From Solimicrobium sp043758755 (GTDB lineage: Bacteria; Pseudomonadota; Gammaproteobacteria; Burkholderiales; Burkholderiaceae_D), in NCBI GenBank assembly GCA_043758755.1, contig JAYVMW010000031.1:4302-68301 (forward strand): a stretch of DNA of 64,000 bases, given 5' to 3'. The position numbers were made by a program, and so were the translations under genes. Positions 53,505-62,583 of this stretch are shown here, piece after piece (position 1 is the first letter of the stretch; each line of letters starts with the position of its first letter). Below the pieces are notes generated by a model, which was given only the letters and a program-made list of their open reading frames with translations, searched no databases and was not told the origin of the DNA.

Positions 53505-56500
53505 ATGACTGATTTATCCATTACCCCCAATTTGACCGAATACAAACCTGCCAACAAGGTGCGCTTCGTCACGGCCGCGTCGTTGTTTGACGGTCACGAC
53601 GCTTCCATCAACATAATGCGCCGCATCCTGATGGCCAATGGCGCCGAGGTTGTCCATCTGGGGCACAACCGTTCCGTGGATGAAGTGGTGACGGCGGCTT
53701 TGCAGGAAGATGCGCAGGGCATTGCGATTTCCAGCTATCAGGGCGGACATGTCGAGTATTTCAAATACATGATTGATCTGCTGCGCGCGCGCGGCGGTGC
53801 GCACATCAAGGTATTCGGCGGCGGAGGCGGCGTGATTGTGGCGGATGAAATCGCCGAACTGCATGCCTACGGCGTGACGCGCATATTCAGTCCGGAAGAC
53901 GGACAGCGCATGGGTCTGGTCGGCATGATTTTATCGATGATGCAGGCCTGTGACGTCAATCTGTCCGGCTATGCGCCGACGACAATGGAAGCGTTGCAGG
54001 TGGCAGATTTGGGCACGCGACGGCGCAGCTTGGCCCAGCTGATTACCGCTTTGGAAAATGACGCGGCGGATCCAGACCTGAAAAGGGCTATACACCAGCA
54101 GGCCGAATCAAAACGGGTTCCGGTATTGGGTATTACCGGAACCGGTGGTGCGGGCAAATCTTCGCTGACCGATGAACTGATTCGTCGCATCCGGCTGGAC
54201 CAGAACGACCGCATCAATATCGCACTGATTTCGATCGATCCGTCGCGCCGCAAATCGGGCGGTGCCCTGCTCGGTGACCGGATTCGCATGAATGCCATCA
54301 TGCCGTGGGGCGTTGGCAGCGAGCCGCGCGTGTTCATGCGTTCGCTGGCGACCCGTGAAGCCGGATCGGAAATTTCACCGGCGCTGCCGGACGTGATTGC
54401 GGCCTGCAAGGTGGCCGGCTTTGATCTCATCATGGTTGAAACCTCCGGTATTGGTCAGGGTGATGCCGCCATCGTGCCGCACGTCGATACCAGCATGTAT
54501 GTGATGACCCCGGAATTTGGCGCGGCATCGCAGTTGGAAAAAATTGACATGCTGGATTTCGCCGACTTCGTCGCCATCAATAAATTTGACCGCAAGGGTG
54601 CGCTGGATGCCTTGCGTGATGTTTCCAAGCAGGTGCAGCGCAACCATGAACTGTTCAAGAAAAAACTGGAAGAAATGCCGGTATATGGCACTCAGGCTTC
54701 GCGCTTTAACGATGACGGCGTGACTGCACTGTACCAGGGTGTGATCGCCAAACTGGCCACTCAGGGCCTGACGCTGCAGCCGAGCAAATTGCCGGCTGTA
54801 AAAACCTGTTATTCAAGCGGGAAAAATGTCATCGTGCCGCCGGCGCGCAGTCGTTACCTGGCCGAGATCGCCGACACGGTCCGGCATTACCACCGGCACA
54901 CTGGCAAACAGGTGCATCTGGCGCGTGAAAAACAGCAGCTGCAGGCGGCCTCAAAAATGCTGCTCAAAGCAGGTCGGCCAACTGACATGAACGATTTGAT
55001 CAAGGAACGCGATGATCATCTGGATGCGAATTCGAAACATTTGTTGAACAGCTGGCCCGATATGCAGGCCGCGTATGCCGGCGATGAATACGTGGTGAAA
55101 ATCCGCGACAAAGAAATTCGTACCAATCTGATTTTTGAAACACTGTCCGGTACAAAAATCCGCAAGGTAGCATTACCGAAGTTTGCCGATCACGGTGAAA
55201 TCCTGCGCTGGCTGATGCTGGAGAATGTGCCCGGCTCATTCCCATTCACCGCCGGTGTATTTGCGTTCAAGCGCGAAGGTGAGGACCCAACCCGCATGTT
55301 CGCCGGTGAAGGTGATCCATTCCGTACCAACCGCCGCTTTAAACTGGTCTCGCAGGGCATGCCTGCCAAACGGTTGTCGACCGCCTTTGATTCGGTGACT
55401 TTATATGGTGCCGATCCGGCCGTGCGTCCCGACATTTACGGCAAGGTTGGCAATTCTGGCGTATCAGTGGCCACTCTGGACGACATGAAAGTGCTGTACG
55501 ACGGCTTTGATCTGTGCGATCCGGCCACCTCGGTTTCAATGACGATCAACGGGCCGGCACCGACCATACTGGCCTTCTTCATGAACACCGCGATCGATCA
55601 GCAGATGGATAAATTTCGCGTTGATAACAAGCGCGAACCGAGCCCAGACGAAGCAGCAAAAATCAGAACCTGGGTACTGCAGAATGTGCGCGGCACGGTG
55701 CAGGCTGATATTCTGAAAGAAGATCAGGGACAGAACACCTGTATTTTTTCAACTGAATTTTCACTGAAGGTGATGGGCGATATCCAGGAGTATTTTGTGC
55801 ATCATCAGGTGCGCAATTTTTATTCGGTTTCCATTTCGGGTTATCACATCGCCGAAGCCGGCGCCAATCCGATTTCACAGCTGGCATTTACCATGTCTAA
55901 CGGTTTCACTTTTGTCGAAGCCTATCTGGCGCGCGGCATGCATATTGATGACTTTGCGGCCAATCTGTCGTTCTTCTTCAGTAACGGCATGGACCCGGAA
56001 TACACGGTACTGGGCCGGGTGGCGCGCCGCATCTGGGCCGTTGCGATGCGCGACAAATATGGCGCGAACGACCGCAGCCAAAAATTGAAATATCACATCC
56101 AGACCAGCGGCCGCTCGCTGCATGCGCAGGAAATCGACTTCAACGATATTCGCACCACGCTGCAGGCATTGATTGCCATTTACGACAACTGCAATTCGCT
56201 GCACACCAATGCCTACGATGAAGCGATTACCACGCCCACCGATGAGTCCGTGCGCCGTGCGCTGGCGATTCAGCTCATCATCAATCGTGAATGGGGTCTG
56301 GCCAAAAATGAAAATCCGATTCAGGGCAGCTTCATTATTGAAGAACTCACCGACCTGGTGGAAGAAGCGGTGCTGAAAGAATTTGAGCGCATTGCCGAAC
56401 GCGGTGGTGTACTGGGCGCCATGGAAACCGGTTACCAACGCGGCAAAATTCAGGAAGAGTCGATGCATTACGAGCACATGAAGCATGACGGCAGTCTGCC

Positions 56501-56789
56501 AATTGTCGGTGTGAATACCTTCAGAAATCCGAAGTCCGGTGAGGCGCCACAAAAAATTGAACTGGCCCGTTCGACCGATGATGAAAAACAGTCACAGTTA
56601 AAACGGCTGGAACAATTCCACACCGAACATGCCGCTGTGGCACCGGCAGCGTTGGCTGCACTGCAAAAAGCGGCGATTGCAGATGAAAACGTGTTTGCTG
56701 AATTAATGGCAGCCGCGCGAGTTTGTTCATTGGGTCAGATTACTGCGGCGCTGTTTGAAGTTGGCGGCCAGTACCGGCGCAATATGTAA
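53505..56789 (+). CDS. icmF: Fused isobutyryl-CoA mutase / pivalyl-CoA-type mutase with G-protein chaperone
   Basis: A 1094-residue adenosylcobalamin-dependent mutase. Interconverts isobutyryl-CoA and n-butyryl-CoA (some members prefer pivalyl-CoA). The domains run in order: B12-binding (about 15-145; SLFDGHDASINIMRRIL carries the cobalt-ligating His of the DxHxxx motif), a MeaI-type GTPase chaperone (P-loop GTGGAGKSSLTDEL, NKFD) and the large substrate domain from about 560 (FAFKREGEDPTRMFAGEGDPF). The ATG at 53505 has AAGGA eight bases upstream; the ATG at 53496 overlaps that site. It stands alone between a relic and a terminator. Confidence 0.95.
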   Translation: MTDLSITPNLTEYKPANKVRFVTAASLFDGHDASINIMRRILMANGAEVVHLGHNRSVDEVVTAALQEDAQGIAISSYQGGHVEYFKYMIDLLRARGGAHIKVFGGGGGVIVADEIAELHAYGVTRIFSPEDGQRMGLVGMILSMMQACDVNLSGYAPTTMEALQVADLGTRRRSLAQLITALENDAADPDLKRAIHQQAESKRVPVLGITGTGGAGKSSLTDELIRRIRLDQNDRINIALISIDPSRRKSGGALLGDRIRMNAIMPWGVGSEPRVFMRSLATREAGSEISPALPDVIAACKVAGFDLIMVETSGIGQGDAAIVPHVDTSMYVMTPEFGAASQLEKIDMLDFADFVAINKFDRKGALDALRDVSKQVQRNHELFKKKLEEMPVYGTQASRFNDDGVTALYQGVIAKLATQGLTLQPSKLPAVKTCYSSGKNVIVPPARSRYLAEIADTVRHYHRHTGKQVHLAREKQQLQAASKMLLKAGRPTDMNDLIKERDDHLDANSKHLLNSWPDMQAAYAGDEYVVKIRDKEIRTNLIFETLSGTKIRKVALPKFADHGEILRWLMLENVPGSFPFTAGVFAFKREGEDPTRMFAGEGDPFRTNRRFKLVSQGMPAKRLSTAFDSVTLYGADPAVRPDIYGKVGNSGVSVATLDDMKVLYDGFDLCDPATSVSMTINGPAPTILAFFMNTAIDQQMDKFRVDNKREPSPDEAAKIRTWVLQNVRGTVQADILKEDQGQNTCIFSTEFSLKVMGDIQEYFVHHQVRNFYSVSISGYHIAEAGANPISQLAFTMSNGFTFVEAYLARGMHIDDFAANLSFFFSNGMDPEYTVLGRVARRIWAVAMRDKYGANDRSQKLKYHIQTSGRSLHAQEIDFNDIRTTLQALIAIYDNCNSLHTNAYDEAITTPTDESVRRALAIQLIINREWGLAKNENPIQGSFIIEELTDLVEEAVLKEFERIAERGGVLGAMETGYQRGKIQEESMHYEHMKHDGSLPIVGVNTFRNPKSGEAPQKIELARSTDDEKQSQLKRLEQFHTEHAAVAPAALAALQKAAIADENVFAELMAAARVCSLGQITAALFEVGGQYRRNM

Positions 56790-56792
56790 GTA

Positions 56793-56820
56793 AAAACGGG
56801 GCCAGCGCCCCGTTTTTTTT
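56793..56820. terminator. icmF terminator (bidirectional)
   Basis: Stem AAACGGGGC / GCCCCGTTT with loop CAGC and eight T on the plus strand, A-run on the other side. It ends at the stop codon of the convergent integrase gene. Confidence 0.88.
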
Positions 56821-57433
56821 AATCAATTCCCAAAAAACGCACCGTGCTGCGAATTCGGGCATGACCCAGTTGTGCCATCGCCGCATTCAGGTTCTTGGTT
56901 TTAATGAACATCATCATGGGTTTGCTTCGGCGCAGCGATTGCGAGCTGTAGTCTTTCGGGTCAAGCCCGATCAGGCTGATCCAGTCAGCCACGATGCGGG
57001 AATACTGGCGTGCCGAGATGTGCGGTGAATCATTGATGCGGCTTGCAAACAGATAGCTGGCAGGCCTCAGATTTTTTTCTGCGACCCATTCTGCAATCAG
57101 TGCGCTGCTTGCCGGGCTGATTTCAAATTGAACGGTATGGTTGGTCTGTGTGGAAGCCAGTGAAACCCACGACAGAATTTCACCTTTCCTGCTGATGTCC
57201 TTCAATTGCAGCCGCACCAGATCGGTTGCACCCAGAGAGCTTTCCACCGCCAGACTGAACAGGACAAGATCGCGCAGATTGTTGCCAGATTTTAATTTGC
57301 GACTGATGGCATTGATCTGTTTTTGTGTTAAGGGCGGCTTTTGTCCGATGGTCTGCCCCTTGTTCCAAACACTCACTTTGCCGTTGGCTTTCAATTTGCT
57401 CTCTCCTTTGGTTCTTTTCACAGACTTATTCAA
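56819..57433 (-). CDS. Degenerate tyrosine recombinase/integrase
   Basis: A 204-residue protein of the tyrosine-recombinase type found on plasmids and islands. The C-terminal part (SQSLRRSKPMMMFIKTKNL then AQLGHARIRSTVRFLGID) aligns with family members that read LRRTK, LLGHTKLESTVRYLGIEVDDAL. The nucleophilic Tyr is Phe200 here and the protein stops four residues later, losing the usual tail. The first catalytic Arg is not evident in SSLGATDLVRLQLKDI. Strand transfer is therefore unlikely. It may be inactive or a DNA-binding leftover. The upstream 300 bases carry no other mobile gene. Confidence 0.75.
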   Translation of the reverse strand: MNKSVKRTKGESKLKANGKVSVWNKGQTIGQKPPLTQKQINAISRKLKSGNNLRDLVLFSLAVESSLGATDLVRLQLKDISRKGEILSWVSLASTQTNHTVQFEISPASSALIAEWVAEKNLRPASYLFASRINDSPHISARQYSRIVADWISLIGLDPKDYSSQSLRRSKPMMMFIKTKNLNAAMAQLGHARIRSTVRFLGID

Positions 57434-57784
57434 AATTTGAAACAGGCGAAACGCAATAATTCAGTTCGCAGACGATGCTATAAGATAATTTCAAGCTTGG
57501 ATGTGCCCTATTTAGGGCATTTTGACCAGTTAGGCTACTCAGATGTTAGATAGCTGCCAGCGATAAAGTTCCCATTGACGGAAAAAAATTAAACGTGTTG
57601 CTCCAGCGGGTTGGCAGCAATTTGATGCCGCAAGGAAAATCTAGTAAGTCAATATTAAATTTGCTACTATTTATATGTTTTATTAACAATGTCGAACGTC
57701 TGCAATCTTGACCCCCCCATGTTTTGAGAATTGCGCAAAATACCCTGCCAGCAAATCAGCTCTGAATAATGGAGGTATTTCATC
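57434..57784. other. Intergenic region with one small hairpin
   Basis: A 351-base divergent region between the integrase and GGDEF-EAL genes. A hairpin TGCCCTA / TAGGGCA followed by TTTT (57504-57523) looks like a terminator on the plus strand. Nothing coding is recognised; it is AT-rich from about 57640. Confidence 0.5.
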
Positions 57785-59389
57785 TTGCTCGTTCCGACTG
57801 TTTTAATTTCGTTTGCACCACTCTGGTCTGGAATTTCCATGCGCAACAGTGAAAAAAAAGTGATAACGCTTGGCAGCCTTTTTGCTGAAACCCCAAGCAT
57901 TAAATATTTTAAACGCCTGTTTGGCCGATTGAATCCGGCCGGATGGTTTGCAAAGCCGTGGCGTCAGGCCGGCGGTCAAGCGCAGGCGGACACCGAAGTG
58001 AATGGCGAGGGATCGGATTCAGCGCACATATTTGCCGTAATGCGCGATGTGATCACTCGTCACGAAAATGAGATCCGGCGTCTGGCCTATTGGGATACCT
58101 TAACCGGGTTGCCGAACCGTGTGCAATTCATCTCCAAGTTGAATCAGGCGATCCAGCTTGCTGACCAGCAGGCCGGCAACCCGCCCAACCCCTCTGAATA
58201 TGCCTGTTGCGTGTTGATGATGGATCTGGATCGGTTTAAAAATATTAACGACATCATGGGCCACAGTTTTGGTGATCAGGTATTGAAGCAGGTAGCATCG
58301 CGTTTGAGGGTTGCGCTGCCAGGTGTACAACTGGCCAGACTCGGCGGTGATGAATTCTCGCTGTTGCTTGGCAGGGTGAGTCTGGGTACAGCTTGGGATG
58401 CAGCGCAAACCATGCTCACTCTGCTTGAAACACCCATTACCATCGATGAACAAACCGTTGATCTGGGAGCCGGCATAGGAATAGCTGGGTATCCAGAGCA
58501 TGGAGAAAATGCGGAAATTCTGTTAAGCCATGCTGAACTGGCCATGTATGCTGCGAAACGCAATCTTGGCAGCAATTACGTGATCTATCGGCCAGAAATA
58601 GACCATGGCAGCCAGCAAAATCTGTCGTTGGTCAGCGAATTGCGTCACGCGTTGCAGCAAGATCAGCTTTGTTTATATGTACAACCCAAGTTCGGGCTGA
58701 AAGAAAAAAAAGTGCTGGGTATGGAAGCATTGATCCGCTGGAATCATCCAACCCGCGGGTTTCTGGCGCCCGATCAATTCATCGTTTTTGCCGAGCAGAC
58801 CGGTATTATCCGCCAGCTCACCAGATGGATACTCGAAAAGTCGGCACGGCTGTCAAAAGAGTTCTACGACAGGGGCCTGGATCTGAAAATTTCCATCAAC
58901 GTGTCGACGCACGATTTGCTCGATCCAGATCTGCCGCGCAAGGTTGCAGATATACTGGCGCGCCATCAGGTTCGAAATTCATCAATCTGTCTGGAAATTA
59001 CCGAAAGCGCGATCATGAAAGACCCGCAGCGCGCGCAAGGTACTCTGGAAAAATTGAGTGCAATGGGCGTGCAGCTGTCGATTGATGATTTCGGCACCGG
59101 ATATTCTTCACTGGCTTACTTAAAGCGTCTGCCGGTGAATGAACTGAAGATTGATCAGTCCTTTGTCATGCAGATGGCGCGTGAAGATGACGACAGGACT
59201 ATCGTCAAGTCAACCATCGATCTGGGTCATAACATGGGACTGCGGGTCGTGGCGGAGGGTGTCGAAAGTCCGGTCGTCATGCGCCTTCTGACCAGCATGC
59301 GGTGCGATCAGGTTCAGGGTAATTACATCAACAGGCCGATACCTGCTGAACAATTCATTGAATGGTTCACAGAACATTCAGTCCACTAG
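57785..59389 (+). CDS. GGDEF-EAL bifunctional cyclic-di-GMP enzyme
   Basis: A 534-residue cytosolic protein for synthesis and/or breakdown of c-di-GMP. Residues 1-95 carry no recognised sensor or membrane helix. GGDEF domain: DTLTGLPNRVQF (about 102) and intact RLGGDEFSLL (about 186). EAL domain: intact GMEALIRWNHP (about 313) with downstream ITESAIM, SIDDFGTGYSSL and VVAEGVES conserved, so hydrolysis is plausible. The start is TTG: GGAGGT lies eight bases upstream, whereas the ATG at 57839 has no comparable site. Both catalytic sites look intact. Confidence 0.9.
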   Translation: MLVPTVLISFAPLWSGISMRNSEKKVITLGSLFAETPSIKYFKRLFGRLNPAGWFAKPWRQAGGQAQADTEVNGEGSDSAHIFAVMRDVITRHENEIRRLAYWDTLTGLPNRVQFISKLNQAIQLADQQAGNPPNPSEYACCVLMMDLDRFKNINDIMGHSFGDQVLKQVASRLRVALPGVQLARLGGDEFSLLLGRVSLGTAWDAAQTMLTLLETPITIDEQTVDLGAGIGIAGYPEHGENAEILLSHAELAMYAAKRNLGSNYVIYRPEIDHGSQQNLSLVSELRHALQQDQLCLYVQPKFGLKEKKVLGMEALIRWNHPTRGFLAPDQFIVFAEQTGIIRQLTRWILEKSARLSKEFYDRGLDLKISINVSTHDLLDPDLPRKVADILARHQVRNSSICLEITESAIMKDPQRAQGTLEKLSAMGVQLSIDDFGTGYSSLAYLKRLPVNELKIDQSFVMQMAREDDDRTIVKSTIDLGHNMGLRVVAEGVESPVVMRLLTSMRCDQVQGNYINRPIPAEQFIEWFTEHSVH

Positions 59390-59717
59390 TGTAGCGTTAC
59401 CGACTTGGAGGAACATAGGATTGCGCCTTGCCCTGCACTCATTTTGATCCATTCGCACGCCCAATTTATATGTCAACACGCCTAAGAGCCAGGATAATAA
59501 ATTGAAGTATTAAATTGCTTATATGCAATTTTCATCTATTTTCTTCCTAAACAGGGATTAAACTGAAAGTTCGTTTTTAATTCCTTGAGGAAATATTATT
59601 GTGCTGACGTGCTGTCATTTGAGGTCGGGCAAGGTTAAGCATGATCAAGACACATAAAATAGCCTCTTCTGGTACAAAAACGTTACAATCCTGCAATTCC
59701 TGCCAAGAGGTTAAAAA
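59390..59717. other. Intergenic region, no gene seen
   Basis: A 328-base AT-rich spacer between the GGDEF-EAL gene and the GHKL protein. A TACAAT box (about 59686-59691) lies just before the next gene, and AAGAGG is its Shine-Dalgarno. No terminator or RNA gene was recognised. Confidence 0.45.
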
Positions 59718-60230
59718 ATGAATAAAACTGAATTGAACGAAGTGGTTTCAGATGTTGTCCTGATGAACAGTTACAGTTTGCCCCTGCATGGCGCTGAACG
59801 AATCTGGCTGCATGACTTTGCCCCCTTTCTGAACACCGGGTTGTCCGACGCGCAGCGCGAACTGATCCATGAGGCGTTCGATGCCTTTGCAGACAATGCA
59901 TCCCATTTTTCACACGGCAGTACCCTGCACATTATCGTGGAGCAGTCACTGAACAATATCGAGATGACTTTTCAGGACAATGGCACGGGTATTTACAAAA
60001 GGATGGCCATGGATTGTCCTGAAGCGACAACGGCATTCGACATTCTGGACACCTACATGACCAAACATCCGAAATGCTCAATCAATCAATTGGCACCACA
60101 GTTTGATTACATCCAGATTGAATCCAACGGCAAATGCTTTCCGGATTCTTCGGCGTCAGACGGTAAGGAAGATATATTTGATCAGGGTACGACAGTCGTG
60201 CTGGCGCTGACCCTGAATCACCCGGTTTAA
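59718..60230 (+). CDS. Stand-alone GHKL (HATPase-like) protein
   Basis: A 170-residue protein resembling a solitary histidine-kinase-type ATPase domain. An N-box-like helix ELIHEAFDAFADNASHF carries the expected Glu and Asn, and TFQDNGTGIYKRM is a clear G1-type box. A G2 box is not obvious, and the C-terminus (DQGTTVVLALTL) matches the last strand of the fold (GTxVxLxLP). There is no phosphoacceptor domain or signal. Small GHKL proteins act as anti-sigma kinases or with STAS-like partners; no such partner is adjacent. It lies 21 bases before ettA. Confidence 0.7.
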   Translation: MNKTELNEVVSDVVLMNSYSLPLHGAERIWLHDFAPFLNTGLSDAQRELIHEAFDAFADNASHFSHGSTLHIIVEQSLNNIEMTFQDNGTGIYKRMAMDCPEATTAFDILDTYMTKHPKCSINQLAPQFDYIQIESNGKCFPDSSASDGKEDIFDQGTTVVLALTLNHPV

Positions 60231-60251
60231 TCAAAAAAGGAACATCAGCTT

Positions 60252-61919
60252 ATGGCAAATTATGTTTTCACCATGAACAAGGTGGGGAAGATTGTTCCCC
60301 CGAAGCGTCAGATTCTGAAAGATATTTCACTTTCCTTTTTCCCTGGCGCCAAAATCGGCGTGCTGGGTCTGAACGGTTCTGGAAAATCGTCGCTGTTGAA
60401 AATCATGGCGGGAATTGACAAGGATATTCAGGGTGAAGCCGTACCTATGCCGAACCTGAATATTGGATATTTGCCACAGGAACCGCAGCTCGATCCTGAA
60501 CAGACCGTGCGCGAAGCTGTGGAAAGCGCACTGGGCGAAGTGTTTGAAGCCAAGGCGAAGCTGGAAGCGGTTTATGCTGCCTACGCCGAAGAAGATGCCG
60601 ACTTCGACGCGTTGGCCAATGAACAGGCGCGGCTCGAAGCGATTATCTCGACTTCGTCCGGCGACAACGTCGAACTGCAACTGGAAATGGCTGCTGATGC
60701 ATTGCGCCTGCCGGCCTGGGACGCCAAAATCGGCGTGTTGTCCGGTGGTGAAAAGCGCCGAGTTGCGCTGTGTCGACTGTTGTTGTCCAAGCCCGATATG
60801 TTGCTGCTTGATGAGCCGACCAACCATCTGGATGCCGAATCGGTGGACTGGCTGGAGCAGTTCCTGTTGCGCTTTCCTGGCACCGTTGTGGCAATTACGC
60901 ATGACCGCTATTTCCTCGATAATGCCGCTGAATGGATACTGGAGCTGGATCGCGGGCATGGCATTCCCTGGAAAGGTAATTACAGCTCCTGGTTGGATCA
61001 GAAGCAGGCACGCCTGAAGCAGGAAGAGGCAACGGAATCGGCCCGCCAGAAATCACTGCAAAAGGAACTGGAATGGTCACGCCAGAATCCCAAGGCGCGC
61101 CAGGCAAAAAGCAAGGCGCGGCTGGCCCGTTTCAATGAATTGTCGGAACACGAATACCAGAAGCGTAACGAAACCCAGGAAATTTTCATTCCGGTGGCCG
61201 AGCGTCTCGGCAATGACGTCATCGAATTCAAGAATGTCACCAAATCATTCGGTGACCGTCTGCTGATCGATAACCTCTCCTTTGTTATTCCGGCCGGCGC
61301 CATCGTCGGTATCATCGGCCCGAATGGTGCCGGTAAATCGACCCTGTTCAACATGATCGTGGGGCGTCAGCAACCGGACAGCGGTGAGGTCGTACTGGGT
61401 CAAACCGCCAAAATTTCTCTGGTGAATCAGAGCCGCGAAGATCTCGGGAATACCAAAACCGTATTTGAAGACGTGTGTGGTGGTGCCGATATTCTGACCG
61501 TTGGACGTTTTGAAATGCCTTCCCGCGCCTATCTGGGGCGGTTCAATTTCAAGGGTGGCGATCAGCAGAAAGTGGTTGGCAATTTATCGGGTGGTGAGCG
61601 TGGTCGTCTGCATCTGGCTAAAACCCTGCTGCAGGGCGGTAATGTGCTGCTGCTGGATGAACCTTCGAATGATCTGGACGTCGAAACCCTGCGTGCCCTG
61701 GAAGATGCCTTGTTGGAATTTGCCGGTAGCGTGATGGTGATCTCCCATGATCGCTGGTTCCTGGATCGTATCGCCACCCACATTCTGGCGTTTGAGGGTG
61801 ATTCGCAGGTTTCGTTCTTCAACGGTAACTATCAGGAATACGAAGCAGACAAAAAGAAACGTCTGGGTGAAGAAGGTGCCAAGCCGAAACGTATTCGTTA
61901 TAAACCACTGGCTCTTTAA
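60252..61919 (+). CDS. ettA: Energy-dependent translational throttle ABC-F protein
   Basis: A 555-residue ABC-F protein that binds the ribosomal E site and gates the first elongation step according to the ATP/ADP ratio. Two ATP cassettes: Walker A GLNGSGKSSLLK and GPNGAGKSTLFN; signatures VLSGGEKRRVALCRLLL and LSGGERGRLHLAKTLL; Walker B LLLDEPTNHLD and LLLDEPSNDLD. The arm insert (VREAVESALGEVFEAKAKLE region) separates EttA from other ABC-F proteins. Length matches the family. Confidence 0.96.
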   Translation: MANYVFTMNKVGKIVPPKRQILKDISLSFFPGAKIGVLGLNGSGKSSLLKIMAGIDKDIQGEAVPMPNLNIGYLPQEPQLDPEQTVREAVESALGEVFEAKAKLEAVYAAYAEEDADFDALANEQARLEAIISTSSGDNVELQLEMAADALRLPAWDAKIGVLSGGEKRRVALCRLLLSKPDMLLLDEPTNHLDAESVDWLEQFLLRFPGTVVAITHDRYFLDNAAEWILELDRGHGIPWKGNYSSWLDQKQARLKQEEATESARQKSLQKELEWSRQNPKARQAKSKARLARFNELSEHEYQKRNETQEIFIPVAERLGNDVIEFKNVTKSFGDRLLIDNLSFVIPAGAIVGIIGPNGAGKSTLFNMIVGRQQPDSGEVVLGQTAKISLVNQSREDLGNTKTVFEDVCGGADILTVGRFEMPSRAYLGRFNFKGGDQQKVVGNLSGGERGRLHLAKTLLQGGNVLLLDEPSNDLDVETLRALEDALLEFAGSVMVISHDRWFLDRIATHILAFEGDSQVSFFNGNYQEYEADKKKRLGEEGAKPKRIRYKPLAL

Positions 61920-61921
61920 AA

Positions 61922-62506
61922 ATGTTCCAGTTGGCGGGTTCGGTCAGTACCGAATTCGAAATCAAAAAAAGTCGTTTTATCGGCCAGCTTTATCCGGTTT
62001 CAACGCGCGTTGAGGCCAGGGCAAAGCTGGCCGAATTGCGTCAGGAGCATCCGAATGCCGTGCATATCTGCTGGGTTCTGATTTGCGAAGGAGATTCCGG
62101 GTTGGATGATGATGGTGAACCGTCCGGAACAGCAGCGCGCCCGATGTACAACGTGCTGGTACATAAAGAATTGATGAACGTGCTGGCCGTGGTGGTGCGC
62201 TACTGGGGTGGCATCAAGTTGGGTGCCGGCGGGTTGGCGCGAGCCTATGGCCAGGCGATTTCGGATGCCAGCAAACTGGCCGTCATGATTCCGGTAGAGG
62301 TAATGTGCCAGCGCACTTTTTTGATCCGGTTCGCTGACGAGTCACAGTTGCGGCGCCTGTGTGAACACTATGCTGTGCAGATTCTTGATGTTGTCTACGG
62401 CGACCTGGTTACACTGAATCTGCAGATGAAATTCAGTATTGCCGAAGAATTTGAACAGTCGGCATTCAGTTTGCTGCGTGGATCTTTGCAAAATATTACT
62501 GCCTGA
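61922..62506 (+). CDS. YigZ/IMPACT family protein
   Basis: A 194-residue protein of UPF0029. The N-domain has SRFIGQLYPV and the signature DDDGEPSGTAARPMYNVL, then VVVRYWGGIKLGAGGLARAYG; a C-terminal DUF1949 ferredoxin-like domain follows. Relatives regulate translation (IMPACT) or bind nucleic acid. It begins two bases after the ettA stop, so both are co-translated; a link with ribosome function fits. Confidence 0.92.
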   Translation: MFQLAGSVSTEFEIKKSRFIGQLYPVSTRVEARAKLAELRQEHPNAVHICWVLICEGDSGLDDDGEPSGTAARPMYNVLVHKELMNVLAVVVRYWGGIKLGAGGLARAYGQAISDASKLAVMIPVEVMCQRTFLIRFADESQLRRLCEHYAVQILDVVYGDLVTLNLQMKFSIAEEFEQSAFSLLRGSLQNITA

Positions 62507-62583
62507 ATCTTAAAGTACATCAATTTATTCACATCCGCTTGCCTTATAATCGCGGCTTACCTCAACCTCACCATTCTTATTCA

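Noticed and set aside
55875..56552. 225-codon minus-strand frame
   Set aside because: Antisense of the strongly conserved icmF substrate domain.
60327..60959. 210-codon minus-strand frame
   Set aside because: Antisense of ettA ATP cassette 1.
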